NCBI GenBank assembly: GCA_038239195.1
Contig: JBBSEZ010000073.1
Span: forward strand, 1 to 28,258
DNA length: 28,258 bases
Source of the DNA: JBBSEZ01 sp038239195
Lineage (GTDB): Bacteria > Planctomycetota > Planctomycetia > Gemmatales > Gemmataceae
Direction: 5' to 3'
A model generated the notes under the pieces. That model ran no database searches and was not told the origin of the DNA. It saw only the letters and a list, made by a program, of their open reading frames with translations. Every line of letters begins with the position of its first letter. Within the stretch, counting starts at the first letter, position 1. Position numbers and translations under genes: made by a program. Positions 7,484 through 15,605 of the stretch are shown here, piece by piece.

Positions 7484-8434
7484 TCAGGTTTGGGTGAAAT
7501 GGGGTCGCAGCGCGTCGAGGGTCGTGGCGACAGCAACCAGCAGGGCCAATTCTTCGAGGCGAGCCAGAGGCGCCTGCTCCGGCAACTGCGCCAGGAGGGC
7601 CTCCCCTTCTTCCCCGAACTTCGCCTTGAGCGACGTCCGCAACGTCCGCAGCAACGCGGTTCGCTCTCCTTGCTCGATGCCCTTCTCCAGCCCCACGCGT
7701 TCGGCATAGGTGATGTAGGTCACGGGATTGTCTCCCTGGAGGTGCTGGAAGACTTGCTGCTCCTTGTCTTGTGGGAGTGGCAAGATCCAGTCGATGAGAT
7801 GATACCACTCGCCTCGGTCGAGGTCCGACAGCCCTCGGCTCGCCAGGTTGGTCAACAGCCGGATCTTGCCCTCGGCGCGCACGTCCGGGTCGTTGCGTGT
7901 CTTCAACACTTCGAGGTGGGCGGACGCGAAGAGGCCAAAGACGTTTTCACCGGCTTCGAGTTCGTCTTGCCGGTCGGCCCATTGTAACACCTTGACCGTG
8001 CGGAAGGTAAAGACCAGTTCGCTGCCGTGCTCCCCTTCCCGGTGTTGCCTCGGGTGCCAGCCCGGCTGATCGTCGCTCAGGATGGCGATGCTGATCAGGG
8101 GTTGGCCCAACAAATCTCGTCCGCGATAACTGTAAACGTACATGCGTTCGGCAAACTCTTGCTCCGGTTGCGGCTGCGCCTGCGCCTCGACGTGGAAAAA
8201 CCGAGAGTCGCCCGTCCCCTTGCGGGAGGCCTTGAAGAGCTTGTCCACGCGGCGCACGCCCGTCGCGGATTCCGGCATCAATTTCTGGAGCTCCTGGTCC
8301 AGCGCGAGATGGTCTCTCGTCCAGTCCACGATCTCGTGTAGGTCCGCCAGGAACAGCCCCAGGAACAGGTCGAGCCTTCCTTCGAGCGCATGCTTCCAGG
8401 GACCGTCGAACTCTTGCTCCCGCGCGGGCGCCAT
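7484..8434 (-). CDS. Rpn/PD-(D/E)XK nuclease-family putative transposase-like protein
   Basis: A 316-residue protein of the Rpn (recombination-promoting nuclease) type, often annotated as a putative transposase or cytosolic protein. Near the N terminus is FDGPWKHALEG, then the catalytic-type residues RRVDKLFKA with D64 and FFHVEAQAQ with E83-A84-Q85, the (D/E)xQ variant usual for this group. EFAERMYVYSYRGRD (about 93-107) and ISIAILSDDQPGW follow, also typical. The C terminus is helical, with GIEQGERTALLRTL and LLAQLPEQAPLARLEEL. The ATG at 8434 is favoured over 8509 because GAGAGGAG lies four bases upstream. Family members can nick DNA and promote recombination; many copies occur in planctomycetes. 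No terminal inverted repeats were seen, so it is not shown to be a mobile element itself. Confidence 0.8.
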   Translation of the reverse strand: MAPAREQEFDGPWKHALEGRLDLFLGLFLADLHEIVDWTRDHLALDQELQKLMPESATGVRRVDKLFKASRKGTGDSRFFHVEAQAQPQPEQEFAERMYVYSYRGRDLLGQPLISIAILSDDQPGWHPRQHREGEHGSELVFTFRTVKVLQWADRQDELEAGENVFGLFASAHLEVLKTRNDPDVRAEGKIRLLTNLASRGLSDLDRGEWYHLIDWILPLPQDKEQQVFQHLQGDNPVTYITYAERVGLEKGIEQGERTALLRTLRTSLKAKFGEEGEALLAQLPEQAPLARLEELALLVAVATTLDALRPHFTQT

Positions 8435-8609
8435 TTCACTCCTCTCAGGGCTCGCACCGCTCCTCCTCGCTACCACTCGGTCACCTTCGGCTGGGCGTCG
8501 CCTTCGCACGGCCGATCCGGTGCAGGCTCGCGGCCGCTGAATGCCGGGGCACGCACGCCCGAGCGGAATCGCTTTCGGGCCTGGGCCCTTGCGGTCAGGG
8601 CCGACGGGC

Positions 8610-9800
8610 TCAGCGCTTGATCGCCTTCGGCACGGGCCCCTTCGCGAACCCCCAGTCCGTCGGCGCGTACTTGATCGCCAGGTGCGGCGTCTCCACCCGG
8701 CGGTTCCGCTCCGCCTTGCTCGTCATCGCCGCGTCGAGGATGCCCGTCGTCAGCAGCGTCCGCTCCACCGGGTAGGGCGGGTGGTTCGTCTGCATCATCG
8801 AGTCGATGGCCCGAACCAAATGCTCGAAGTGCGCGAACGGGTCGGGCTGTTGTAGGTAGAACTGCGTCGCCACCGGCGCCGCCTTCGACCGCAGCTTGCC
8901 CGCGCACACGAAGCCGCCGCCGTCGCCTTCGTAGAGCCAGCCGTTGAGCATCGCCACGGCGGCGCGGAAGCCGTCGCGATACTCGATCAGGAACACGCCC
9001 GCCGCGGCGTTGCCCGACGTGACCGTGCGCACGTCCCCTGGCGCGTGCTCGGTCACCAGCCGCAGCGCCGCGTCGAGGAGCGCCTTCGACCACAGCTTCT
9101 TGTCCAGCGCCTCCCACATCGCCTTGCCCTGCAAGCACGTCACCGCCTTCACGCCCGTCTCCCCACCGCGGCGCCGCTCGGCGAGGCACTGCATCCCCTC
9201 CAGGGCGTGGAAGCCATAGCCCTCGAACGGCCCGTAGCCGATCTGCACGGCCTCGGTGAGGTCGCAGTTCTTGGGCAGTTCGAGCACCGGCCGGCGCCAG
9301 GTGACGGGCAGCGACGAGCCGGCGAGGAACGGCACGTGGAGCTCGCGGGCCTTGTCGTACATCCACTTCGCGTCGGCCCAGGTGGCGGCCAGGTGCTTGT
9401 CGTTGAAGACCGGCACCGATTTCTTGCAGCGCGCGAACGCCCCCGCAATGCCCTCGAAGAAGCGCCGCCGCGGGTAGAGCTTCTGCCCCTTGGCGTTGTC
9501 GGGGTAGGTGCCGTGCTCCCCGATCGACAGCACGCCCTCGACGATCAGCGACTTTCCGCCCCCCGTGAGGGCCTTGTCGATGGTGTTGTGGATCGTCGCG
9601 TTGTGCTTCTTGGCCAGGGCCACGCTCAGGTCGCCCTTGGGGCGCTGATCGACGTACATCGTCACCACTTTGAGGTTGGGCCCGGCCTTGCCGTCGTGGT
9701 TGTAGCCCTCGAGCAACTTGCCGACGATGACGTCGGCGTGCGACCAGCGCCGATACTCGGTGACGATCGCGGCGACCTTCTTCGGTGTGGACATGCTCAT
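8610..9800 (-). CDS. Conserved planctomycete-type protein of unknown function
   Basis: A 396-residue protein, probably cytosolic because no signal peptide or membrane segment is seen. Recognisable blocks are KKVAAIVTEYRRWSHADVI near the start, DGVLSIGEHG-like text as EGVLSIGEHGTYP (about 88-100), VPVFNDKHLAATWADAKW (about 129-146) and VQIGYGPFEGYGFHALEG (about 186-203). I recall similar proteins in Planctomycetes and Verrucomicrobia but no established function. The N-terminal beta-strand followed by helix suggests a Rossmann-like start, without a clear GxGxxG. Two ATGs lie at 9800 and 9794; the second is six bases after a G-rich stretch, so either may be used. It follows the DUF1501 cluster by 136 bp on the same strand and may be co-transcribed. 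Confidence 0.7.
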   Translation of the reverse strand: MSMSTPKKVAAIVTEYRRWSHADVIVGKLLEGYNHDGKAGPNLKVVTMYVDQRPKGDLSVALAKKHNATIHNTIDKALTGGGKSLIVEGVLSIGEHGTYPDNAKGQKLYPRRRFFEGIAGAFARCKKSVPVFNDKHLAATWADAKWMYDKARELHVPFLAGSSLPVTWRRPVLELPKNCDLTEAVQIGYGPFEGYGFHALEGMQCLAERRRGGETGVKAVTCLQGKAMWEALDKKLWSKALLDAALRLVTEHAPGDVRTVTSGNAAAGVFLIEYRDGFRAAVAMLNGWLYEGDGGGFVCAGKLRSKAAPVATQFYLQQPDPFAHFEHLVRAIDSMMQTNHPPYPVERTLLTTGILDAAMTSKAERNRRVETPHLAIKYAPTDWGFAKGPVPKAIKR

Positions 9801-9936
9801 CCCCCGGCGATCTTTGCCGGTGGGCCCTCCTCCACGAAAGAGACAGATTTCGTCAGCCTACCACCGCCACCGTCTTCGGGGCCCCCAGGGCCGGGGCGAG
9901 CAGCGGGGGCCTCGGGGCGTTTTTTCTTTCTCGCCC

Positions 9937-11334
9937 CTAAAACAGCTCCGCAATGGGTCGATTGTTCTCGATCAGCTTCACCAGATTGCTCGGCGCGCCG
10001 CGGGCCAGGCGCAACGTCCCCACGTCGAACAGGTAGTGCATCACCGTCGAGAGCAGGTTCGGCGTCGAGTAGGGCGGCGTGGCCGGCTGGGCGTTGTTGC
10101 GGTCCGACCGGCCGATGACCTGGCCCGTCTTCAGCCCCCCGCCGAACAGCCCCAGGGTACTCAGGTTGGCCCAATGATCGCGCCCGCCCCGGTTGTTGAT
10201 CTTCGGCGTGCGCCCGAAGTCGCCGGTGACGATCACCAGCACCTTGTCGAGCAGCCCGCGCTGTTCCACGTCGTCGAGGAAGGCCGCCAGCGCCTTGTCG
10301 AGCGGCCGGCCGAGCATCTCCATGCCCGCCCCGATGCCGGGGTTGTTGGCGTCGGCGTGCATGTCCCAGCCGGCGCTGTGGACGGTGACGAACCCGGCCC
10401 CCGCCTCGATCAGCCGTCGCGCCAGCAGCATCTGCTTGCCCAGCGTCGATGGATCGAACAACTTCTTGCCGCACAGGAACGCGCTGGTGTCGTAGCGCTC
10501 CAGCACCGCCTTCGGCTCTCGGCTCACGTCGAACGCCTGGCTGGCATTGCCGAGGAGGAGATCGACCGCCTGCTGCTCGAACGGGCCGAGGCCCGCGGCC
10601 GCGTCGCGGTCGTCCAGGCCGCGCTTCAGTCCGTCGAGTCGGCGGAGCAAGGCGCGGCGGTCTTCCAGGCGCGCGGCCGGCAGGCGCAGGCAGAGGTTGG
10701 CCATCGAGCGGGGGTCGCTGGGGACGAACGGGGCGAACGTGGCGCCAAGCGGGCCGGGCCGCGAGCCCAGCACCATCCGCCCCGCCTCATTCCGGTACTG
10801 TGGGTCGCGGTGCGGCGCCGTTAGCAGGGCGTAGGTCGGCAGGCCGCTCGCGGGGTGGTTGGCCCCGCGCAGCCGGGCATACATCGAGCCGAGGCTGTGC
10901 CCCACGTTGCCCTGCCCGGTCGCGTCGGTGCCCCCGCTCAGCACGTGGCAGATGGCCTGCACGTGGTTGCCGATCGGGTGGCGGAAGGCGCGCACCGCCG
11001 CCAGCTTCTTCGCGTGCCGCGCCAGCAGCGGAAAGGTCCCACCAAGGGTGAGGCCGGGGATGGCCGTCTTGACCTCGCCGGTCACGCTGCGCGAAGGCGC
11101 GGGCCCGGCCATGTTGGGGTTGAACGTCTCGATGTGGCTGGCCCCACCGGACAGGAAGATCAGCACCACCGCCTTGTCGCGCACGAACTTCGGCTCGGGG
11201 GCCGCCTCGGCCCGCGCGCGCAGCAGCCAGGGCAAGGTCAGCCCGCCCAGCCCCAGGGCCCCCGCCTGGAGGAAATCGCGCCGCCCCAACCCATCGCAGG
11301 TGCGGGCGCCGCCGCCCGTGAAGATCGTCAACAT
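9937..11334 (-). CDS. DUF1501 protein B (Tat-exported, alkaline-phosphatase-like fold)
   Basis: A 465-residue DUF1501 protein. It starts with a twin-arginine signal, RRDFLQAGALGLGGLTL (about 18-35), so export in folded form is expected. Family motifs include VLIFLSGGASHIETFNP, FVTVHSAGWDMHADANN, VIVTGDFGRTPKIN and NRGGRDHWANL; the aspartates and histidines in them resemble the metal-binding set of alkaline-phosphatase-superfamily enzymes. The actual substrate is not known; sulfatase-like activity is often suggested. DUF1501 genes usually sit next to DUF1549/DUF1553 genes in planctomycetes, as here: the partner ends 57 bp upstream. A second DUF1501 protein is encoded at the other end of the cluster. 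The ATG at 11334 begins directly before the Tat segment. Confidence 0.9.
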   Translation of the reverse strand: MLTIFTGGGARTCDGLGRRDFLQAGALGLGGLTLPWLLRARAEAAPEPKFVRDKAVVLIFLSGGASHIETFNPNMAGPAPSRSVTGEVKTAIPGLTLGGTFPLLARHAKKLAAVRAFRHPIGNHVQAICHVLSGGTDATGQGNVGHSLGSMYARLRGANHPASGLPTYALLTAPHRDPQYRNEAGRMVLGSRPGPLGATFAPFVPSDPRSMANLCLRLPAARLEDRRALLRRLDGLKRGLDDRDAAAGLGPFEQQAVDLLLGNASQAFDVSREPKAVLERYDTSAFLCGKKLFDPSTLGKQMLLARRLIEAGAGFVTVHSAGWDMHADANNPGIGAGMEMLGRPLDKALAAFLDDVEQRGLLDKVLVIVTGDFGRTPKINNRGGRDHWANLSTLGLFGGGLKTGQVIGRSDRNNAQPATPPYSTPNLLSTVMHYLFDVGTLRLARGAPSNLVKLIENNRPIAELF

Positions 11335-11350
11335 CGCACCCCCCCGTCTG

Positions 11351-11382
11351 CCATTTGGCCGCCGCGCTCCGCTCGGCGCGCC
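11351..11382 (-). repeat. Dispersed hairpin repeat, copy between DUF1549 and DUF1501 B
   Basis: On the minus strand this 32-bp unit matches the unit at 15568-15599 at all but five positions. It forms CGCCGAGC, loop GGA, then GCGCGGCG, and ends in CCAAATGG. Relative to the other copy, one stem pair is changed from A:T to C:G on both sides, which keeps pairing. It starts nine bases after the DUF1549 stop. Confidence 0.55.
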
Positions 11383-11391
11383 GGCGCCAGC

Positions 11392-13896
11392 TCAATGATT
11401 GAACTGGAACTCCTTGGTGTTCACGATCGCCCAGACGACGTCCTCCCAGGCGCTGCGGCCCTTCTTGCCGACGTACTCCACCAGCTCGTCGGTCTCCTCC
11501 TTGCTCGGCGGGCGCGACAGGGCAATCAGGTAGAGCTCGCGCACCCTCTCGGCCGGGGCGCGCCTGTCGCGGGCCAGCTCCCGGGCGCGGGCCCCGCTCG
11601 CCTTGTTCAGGACCTCCTGCGAGTTCATCATGTGCAGACATTGTGCCAGGCTCGCATCGCCGGAGCGCTCGCACTCGCAGGCGCTGGCCGCGTCGGGCCG
11701 GCCGAACACGCTCAGGAAGTAGGAGTCGAACATGTTGTCCGGCAACTGCACCGCCCGCGACTTCGCCGGCGCGCCCTTGAAGGTCGTGCGCGACAGCGTC
11801 ACGTCGTCGATGGCGTCGAGCAGCACCTCCGCCGTCAGCCGGCGCGGCAAGAAGCGCGAGAAGCTCTGCCGGTCGTCGGCGTTGAAGCGGTTCGGCACCG
11901 CGCTGAGCCGGTAGACGTGCGAGGTGCAGATCGTCCTTGTCAGCTTCTTCAAGTCGTATTTGCTCTCCACGAAGTGCCTGGCCAGCGCGTCGAGCAGTTC
12001 CGGGTTGCTCGCCGGGTTGGTCGCGCGCATGTCGTCCTCGGGATCGACCAGGCCGCGACCCAGGAAGTGCTTCCAGTAGCGGTTCACCAGCGTGCGCGCG
12101 AAGAATGGGTTGTCCTTGCTCACCATCCAGTCCACCAGCTTCTCGCGCGAGTCCTCATCCCGACCGACGACCATCGCCCGGCCGCCCAGCCCCGTCGGCT
12201 TGACCGGCCTGCCCGTGCGCGGGTTGACCGCCTGCGCGGTGCCGGGGTTGTGCGCGACGGTCGCGGGCTTGCGCGGCACCGCCCGCGTCAGCTTGCCCTT
12301 CTTCTTGGGCGGGACGGGTTGCGTCACCTTGGTACGGCTGAAGAACGCCTCCATGCCATGGTAGTCGTCCTGCCCCCACTTCTCGAATGGGTGATGATGG
12401 CACCGGGCGCAGCCGATGCGCTGGCCGAGGAACAGCTGCGCCGCGTCCTCCGCCATCGCCGCCGGCTCCTTCAGTTCGCGATACCACACCACCGGCGGGG
12501 ACTTGCCCTCCTCGCCCGTCGCCGTCAGCACCTCGCGAACGAACCGATCGTAGGGCTTGTTCGCCCGCAGCCCTTCCTTGATCCAGGCGTGGAACGCGAA
12601 CGTCGGCATCGTGTCCTCGTTCGCCCCGCCTCGCCGGTTGCGCAAGACCGCGCTCCACTTGTTCGCGAAGTAGTCGGCGCAATCGTCGCTCGCCAGCAAA
12701 CGGTCGATCAGCTGGTCGTGCCGGCCGGCGTCCTTGTTGCCGACGAAATCTTCCGTCTCCTTCTTCGTCGGCAAGCGCCCGGCGAGGTCGATGGTGGCGC
12801 GGCGGAGGAACGTCGCGTCGTCGCACGCCTCCGACGGCGGCAGGCCCAGTTCCTTCCACTGCGCGAACACCAACTCGTCGATGAACGTGCGCGCCTTGGG
12901 CAGCGTGGGCACGGGCGCGCCGAGCGGGAGGGTGGCCCGGAAGGTGCCGACGTGCGACTGGAAGCGGGCCATGACCGCGACCCGGCCGGGCACGCGCTTG
13001 AAGCGCACCAACCCGTTCTCGCTGACCTCGGCCATCTCGGGCTGGTTGGCCTCGAACTGCGTCATGCGCGTCACGTCGCGCGTCGAGCCATCGCTGAATC
13101 GCGCCAGCACCTTCAACTGCTGCGCCCCGCCACGCTCCCCCACGCGCTCCTTCGGCAGTACCTCGATGGCGCGCACGGTCCTGTCGTCGGGCCGGCCGTA
13201 CGGCGCGCCCTGCTTGACCCAGCGGATGAGGAGTTGCGCATAGGGCGAGCCCGGTTCGATCTTCTTGCCCCCGCCGTGGGCCATGACTCCCGTCGCCTTG
13301 CGCACCAGCAAGCTGTGCTCCGCCGCCGACGGGAGCAGACGTCGCCCGCGGGCTTCGTTGACGAGGAACTCGTAGTCTTCCTGCGGCTCGAAGCCGAGCA
13401 GCGAGAGCTTGAAACCGTTCTGCCCCGACGCCTTGCCGTGACAGCCGCCCGCGTTGCAGCCGAACTTCGTGAAGAGCGGTACGATCTCGTTGGCGAAGTT
13501 GATCGGCACGTCGCGCTCGAGGTTCTTGACCGTGACGGTCACCGTCGCCGTCTTCCCGCTCGGGGCCCTCGCGGAGAGGAGCGCCGTGCCCTCTTTCAGG
13601 GGCGTGACCAGCCCGGTCGAATCGACGCGCACGATCGGCGGGCGGACTTCATACTCGACGGCGCGCGTCAGGTCGATCGCCCGCCCTCCGGTGTAATGGC
13701 CCGTGACGAGCAATTGCTGCATGGCGTCCTGCCCGGCGAGGACGAGGCCCTCCTTGCCGAGCTCCATCGACAAAAGAGGCCCGAAATCTCGCGTTGGTGC
13801 GGTGGTGGGCGGGGCAACGGCCGGGGTGTCGTGCGGGAAGGCCAAGAGGGCGCCGAAGAGGAGCGCCAGGGCGGCGAGCTTATGGCGGGCAAGCAT
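11392..13896 (-). CDS. DUF1549/DUF1553 protein with Ig-like and cytochrome-type motifs
   Basis: An 834-residue secreted protein. A signal peptide (MLARHKLAALALLFG, cleavage near residue 28) is followed by a bacterial Ig-like segment (about 60-125), then a planctomycete cytochrome-type segment with CNAGGCH at 147-153. A second Ig-like part spans about 245-325. DUF1549 begins near FIDELVFAQWKELGL (338-352) and holds CARCH at 496-500 within LGQRIGCARCHHHPFEKW. DUF1553 occupies the last 270 residues with FFARTLVNRYWKHFLGRG and MMNSQEVLNKASG. From family knowledge it is a large periplasmic planctomycete protein whose biochemical role is open; haem binding is inferred from CxxCH. ATG 13896 is preferred over 13929 because it starts the signal peptide; a GTG at 13902 is also possible. 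It sits between two DUF1501 genes. Confidence 0.88.
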   Translation of the reverse strand: MLARHKLAALALLFGALLAFPHDTPAVAPPTTAPTRDFGPLLSMELGKEGLVLAGQDAMQQLLVTGHYTGGRAIDLTRAVEYEVRPPIVRVDSTGLVTPLKEGTALLSARAPSGKTATVTVTVKNLERDVPINFANEIVPLFTKFGCNAGGCHGKASGQNGFKLSLLGFEPQEDYEFLVNEARGRRLLPSAAEHSLLVRKATGVMAHGGGKKIEPGSPYAQLLIRWVKQGAPYGRPDDRTVRAIEVLPKERVGERGGAQQLKVLARFSDGSTRDVTRMTQFEANQPEMAEVSENGLVRFKRVPGRVAVMARFQSHVGTFRATLPLGAPVPTLPKARTFIDELVFAQWKELGLPPSEACDDATFLRRATIDLAGRLPTKKETEDFVGNKDAGRHDQLIDRLLASDDCADYFANKWSAVLRNRRGGANEDTMPTFAFHAWIKEGLRANKPYDRFVREVLTATGEEGKSPPVVWYRELKEPAAMAEDAAQLFLGQRIGCARCHHHPFEKWGQDDYHGMEAFFSRTKVTQPVPPKKKGKLTRAVPRKPATVAHNPGTAQAVNPRTGRPVKPTGLGGRAMVVGRDEDSREKLVDWMVSKDNPFFARTLVNRYWKHFLGRGLVDPEDDMRATNPASNPELLDALARHFVESKYDLKKLTRTICTSHVYRLSAVPNRFNADDRQSFSRFLPRRLTAEVLLDAIDDVTLSRTTFKGAPAKSRAVQLPDNMFDSYFLSVFGRPDAASACECERSGDASLAQCLHMMNSQEVLNKASGARARELARDRRAPAERVRELYLIALSRPPSKEETDELVEYVGKKGRSAWEDVVWAIVNTKEFQFNH

Positions 13897-13923
13897 GGTC
13901 ACTCGTCTCCGGCGGGCTGTCGT

Positions 13924-13974
13924 CGCCAAGCCGCAAGCGGAACACCTACGGGGCCCGCCGCTTGCGGCTTGGCG
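13924..13974. repeat. 17-bp inverted repeat in the DUF1501 A to DUF1549 gap
   Basis: Perfect 17-bp arms (13924-13940 and 13958-13974) with core GCCAAGCCGCAAGCGG and a 17-base loop. It lies between the stop of DUF1501 A and the start of the DUF1549 gene. There is no T tract, so it looks more like an intercistronic stabiliser or repeat element than an intrinsic terminator. Confidence 0.6.
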
Positions 13975-13990
13975 GTCCCCGGGCTCGCCC

Positions 13991-15397
13991 TCACAGCCCC
14001 GCGATCGGCGCGTTGTCGGTGATGACCTGGGCGACGTTCCGCGGCGCCTCGGCGCTGAGTCGGAGCTCTCCAGGGTCGAGCAGCGTCTGTAGCACCGTCG
14101 CCAGCAAGTTGGCCGGGGTGAATTTCTGGGTCGCCGGCATGCCCGCCAGCCGGTCCGACTGGCCGATCACCTGGCCCATCCCGAGCCCGCCGCCCGCGAA
14201 GGCCAGCGTCGTCAGGTTGGGCCAGTGGTCGCGCCCGCCGCCGCGGTTGATGCGCGGGTTGCGGCCCATCTCGCCGGTGATGACCAGCAAGATCTTGTCC
14301 GACAGCCCCCGCTCGTGGACGTCCTCGATAAACGCCGCGACGGCGTGATCGACCTGCGCGGTCATGGGCGGCAGCGCGGTCATGTTCTTGGGGCTGTTCT
14401 TGTTGGCGTGCATGTCCCAGCCGGCGTCGGAGACCGTGACGAAGCCAGCCCCCGCCTCGCACAGCCGGCGCGCCAGCAGCATCTGCCGGCCCAGCAAGTT
14501 CGTCGCCCGCCGCATGTCGTAGAACTTCGTCAGGTCTTCCATGCGGAACAGCTTGCTCGTGTCGTACTTCGCGACCGTCTGCGGCCGCTCTTTCGACAGG
14601 TCGAACGCATCCGCGATGCCGCGCAGGATCACCTCGTAGGCGCGCTGCTCCAGGGCGGCAACGCCATCGAAGGCGCGCGTCGCGTCGAGCCGGCGCTGAA
14701 ACGTGTCGAGCTTCCGCAAGAGGGTGCGCCGGTCCTCGAAGCGCTCGCGCGGCAAGCGGAGCTTGAGGTTCTGCAAGAGTTGCCCCCCGCCGCTGGGGTC
14801 GAACGCGCCGTGCGCCGCTCCCAGGTCGCCGGGGCTGGTCAGCGTCGGCAAGGCGCCCGTCTCGAAGTTCTTCCCCAACTTGAGCGCCGGCTGCACCGCC
14901 TCGGGCAGCACCAGCACGTTCGACGGCATGCCCGTCCGCGCGTTGGTCGTCCCCGCGATGCGCGAGTAGAGCGAGCCCATCGCCGCCTTGAGCGGATTGC
15001 CCCCGCTGGCGACGGAATTGTAGGTGTGCCCGGCGTTGCCCGAGGCGTAAGAGCGCACCACGGCGAGCCTCTTCGCCAGCTTCGCGAGCTTGGGGAAGGT
15101 CGCGCCAAACGTGACGCCTGGAAGGGCGGTCTTCACCTCGCCCGTGATGCTGCGCACGTTGGCGGGCGCCGACATCTTGGGGTCGAAGAACTCGATGTGC
15201 GACGGCCCGCCTTGGAGAAAGAGCAGGACGACCGAGCGGTCCTTCACCACCTTGTTGGCCCGCAGGGCGGCGGCGCGGGCTTCGAGCAGGCCCGGCAGCG
15301 CCAGCCCGCCGAGCGAGAGGGCGCCGACGCGCAGCAGTTCCCGCCGGCTCACGCCGGCGCAGGTGCGCTCGTATCCGCCGTCGTAGAGGGTGAGCAT
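13991..15397 (-). CDS. DUF1501 protein A (Tat-exported)
   Basis: A 468-residue DUF1501 protein, first gene of the minus-strand cluster. It opens with MLTLYDGGYERTCAGVSRRE and the Tat-type signal SRRELLRVGALSLGGLALPG. It shares VLLFLQGGPSHIEFFDPK, FVTVSDAGWDMHANKNS, LLVITGEMGRNPRIN and GGGRDHWPNL with DUF1501 B, so the two are paralogues, but they differ clearly in sequence. The phosphatase-like GDFGR of B is GEMGR here: the aspartate is glutamate. The ATG at 15397 is chosen because it begins the family N terminus and AAAGGACGAG precedes it; the frame is open to 15625 but that part is not family-like. Function unknown beyond the alkaline-phosphatase-like fold. Confidence 0.9.
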   Translation of the reverse strand: MLTLYDGGYERTCAGVSRRELLRVGALSLGGLALPGLLEARAAALRANKVVKDRSVVLLFLQGGPSHIEFFDPKMSAPANVRSITGEVKTALPGVTFGATFPKLAKLAKRLAVVRSYASGNAGHTYNSVASGGNPLKAAMGSLYSRIAGTTNARTGMPSNVLVLPEAVQPALKLGKNFETGALPTLTSPGDLGAAHGAFDPSGGGQLLQNLKLRLPRERFEDRRTLLRKLDTFQRRLDATRAFDGVAALEQRAYEVILRGIADAFDLSKERPQTVAKYDTSKLFRMEDLTKFYDMRRATNLLGRQMLLARRLCEAGAGFVTVSDAGWDMHANKNSPKNMTALPPMTAQVDHAVAAFIEDVHERGLSDKILLVITGEMGRNPRINRGGGRDHWPNLTTLAFAGGGLGMGQVIGQSDRLAGMPATQKFTPANLLATVLQTLLDPGELRLSAEAPRNVAQVITDNAPIAGL

Positions 15398-15567
15398 GAC
15401 TCGTCCTTTCGTTCGATGCTCTCCGGGCTCGGGGAGGAGGGCGTTGGCGGGGCTTCGACCGCGGTTGTCATTGTCGGCACTCGCGGCGGGGGATGCAAGG
15501 GCCTTCCGGCGCCATTGGGGGCGGCGCAGGCGGCAAAGACGGTGCGATGCGAACAGCTTGCCAGGGT

Positions 15568-15599
15568 GGCGCGACGAGCGGAGCTCGTCGGCTAAATGG
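15568..15599 (+). repeat. Dispersed hairpin repeat, copy after pepE
   Basis: A perfect 8-bp stem, CGACGAGC (15572-15579) with GCTCGTCG (15583-15590) and loop GGA, is followed by GCTAAATGG. The unit lies six bases beyond the pepE stop. It is closely related to the copy at 11351-11382 and, in its last 19 bases, to the palindrome at 985-1010. Confidence 0.55.
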
Positions 15600-15605
15600 T
15601 GACGC

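Noticed and set aside
7484..8434. Nuclease-family gene as a complete insertion sequence
   Set aside because: No terminal inverted repeats or target duplication were found around it; Rpn-type genes are often stand-alone.
9880..9925. Plus-strand hairpin followed by six T residues
   Set aside because: The T run is eight bases away from the stem and no plus-strand gene lies upstream, so a real terminator is unlikely.
10855..14022. Open frame of over 1000 codons antisense to the DUF1501/DUF1549 cluster
   Set aside because: The sense-strand genes carry clear domains and signal peptides; the antisense product is low-complexity with no recognisable domain.
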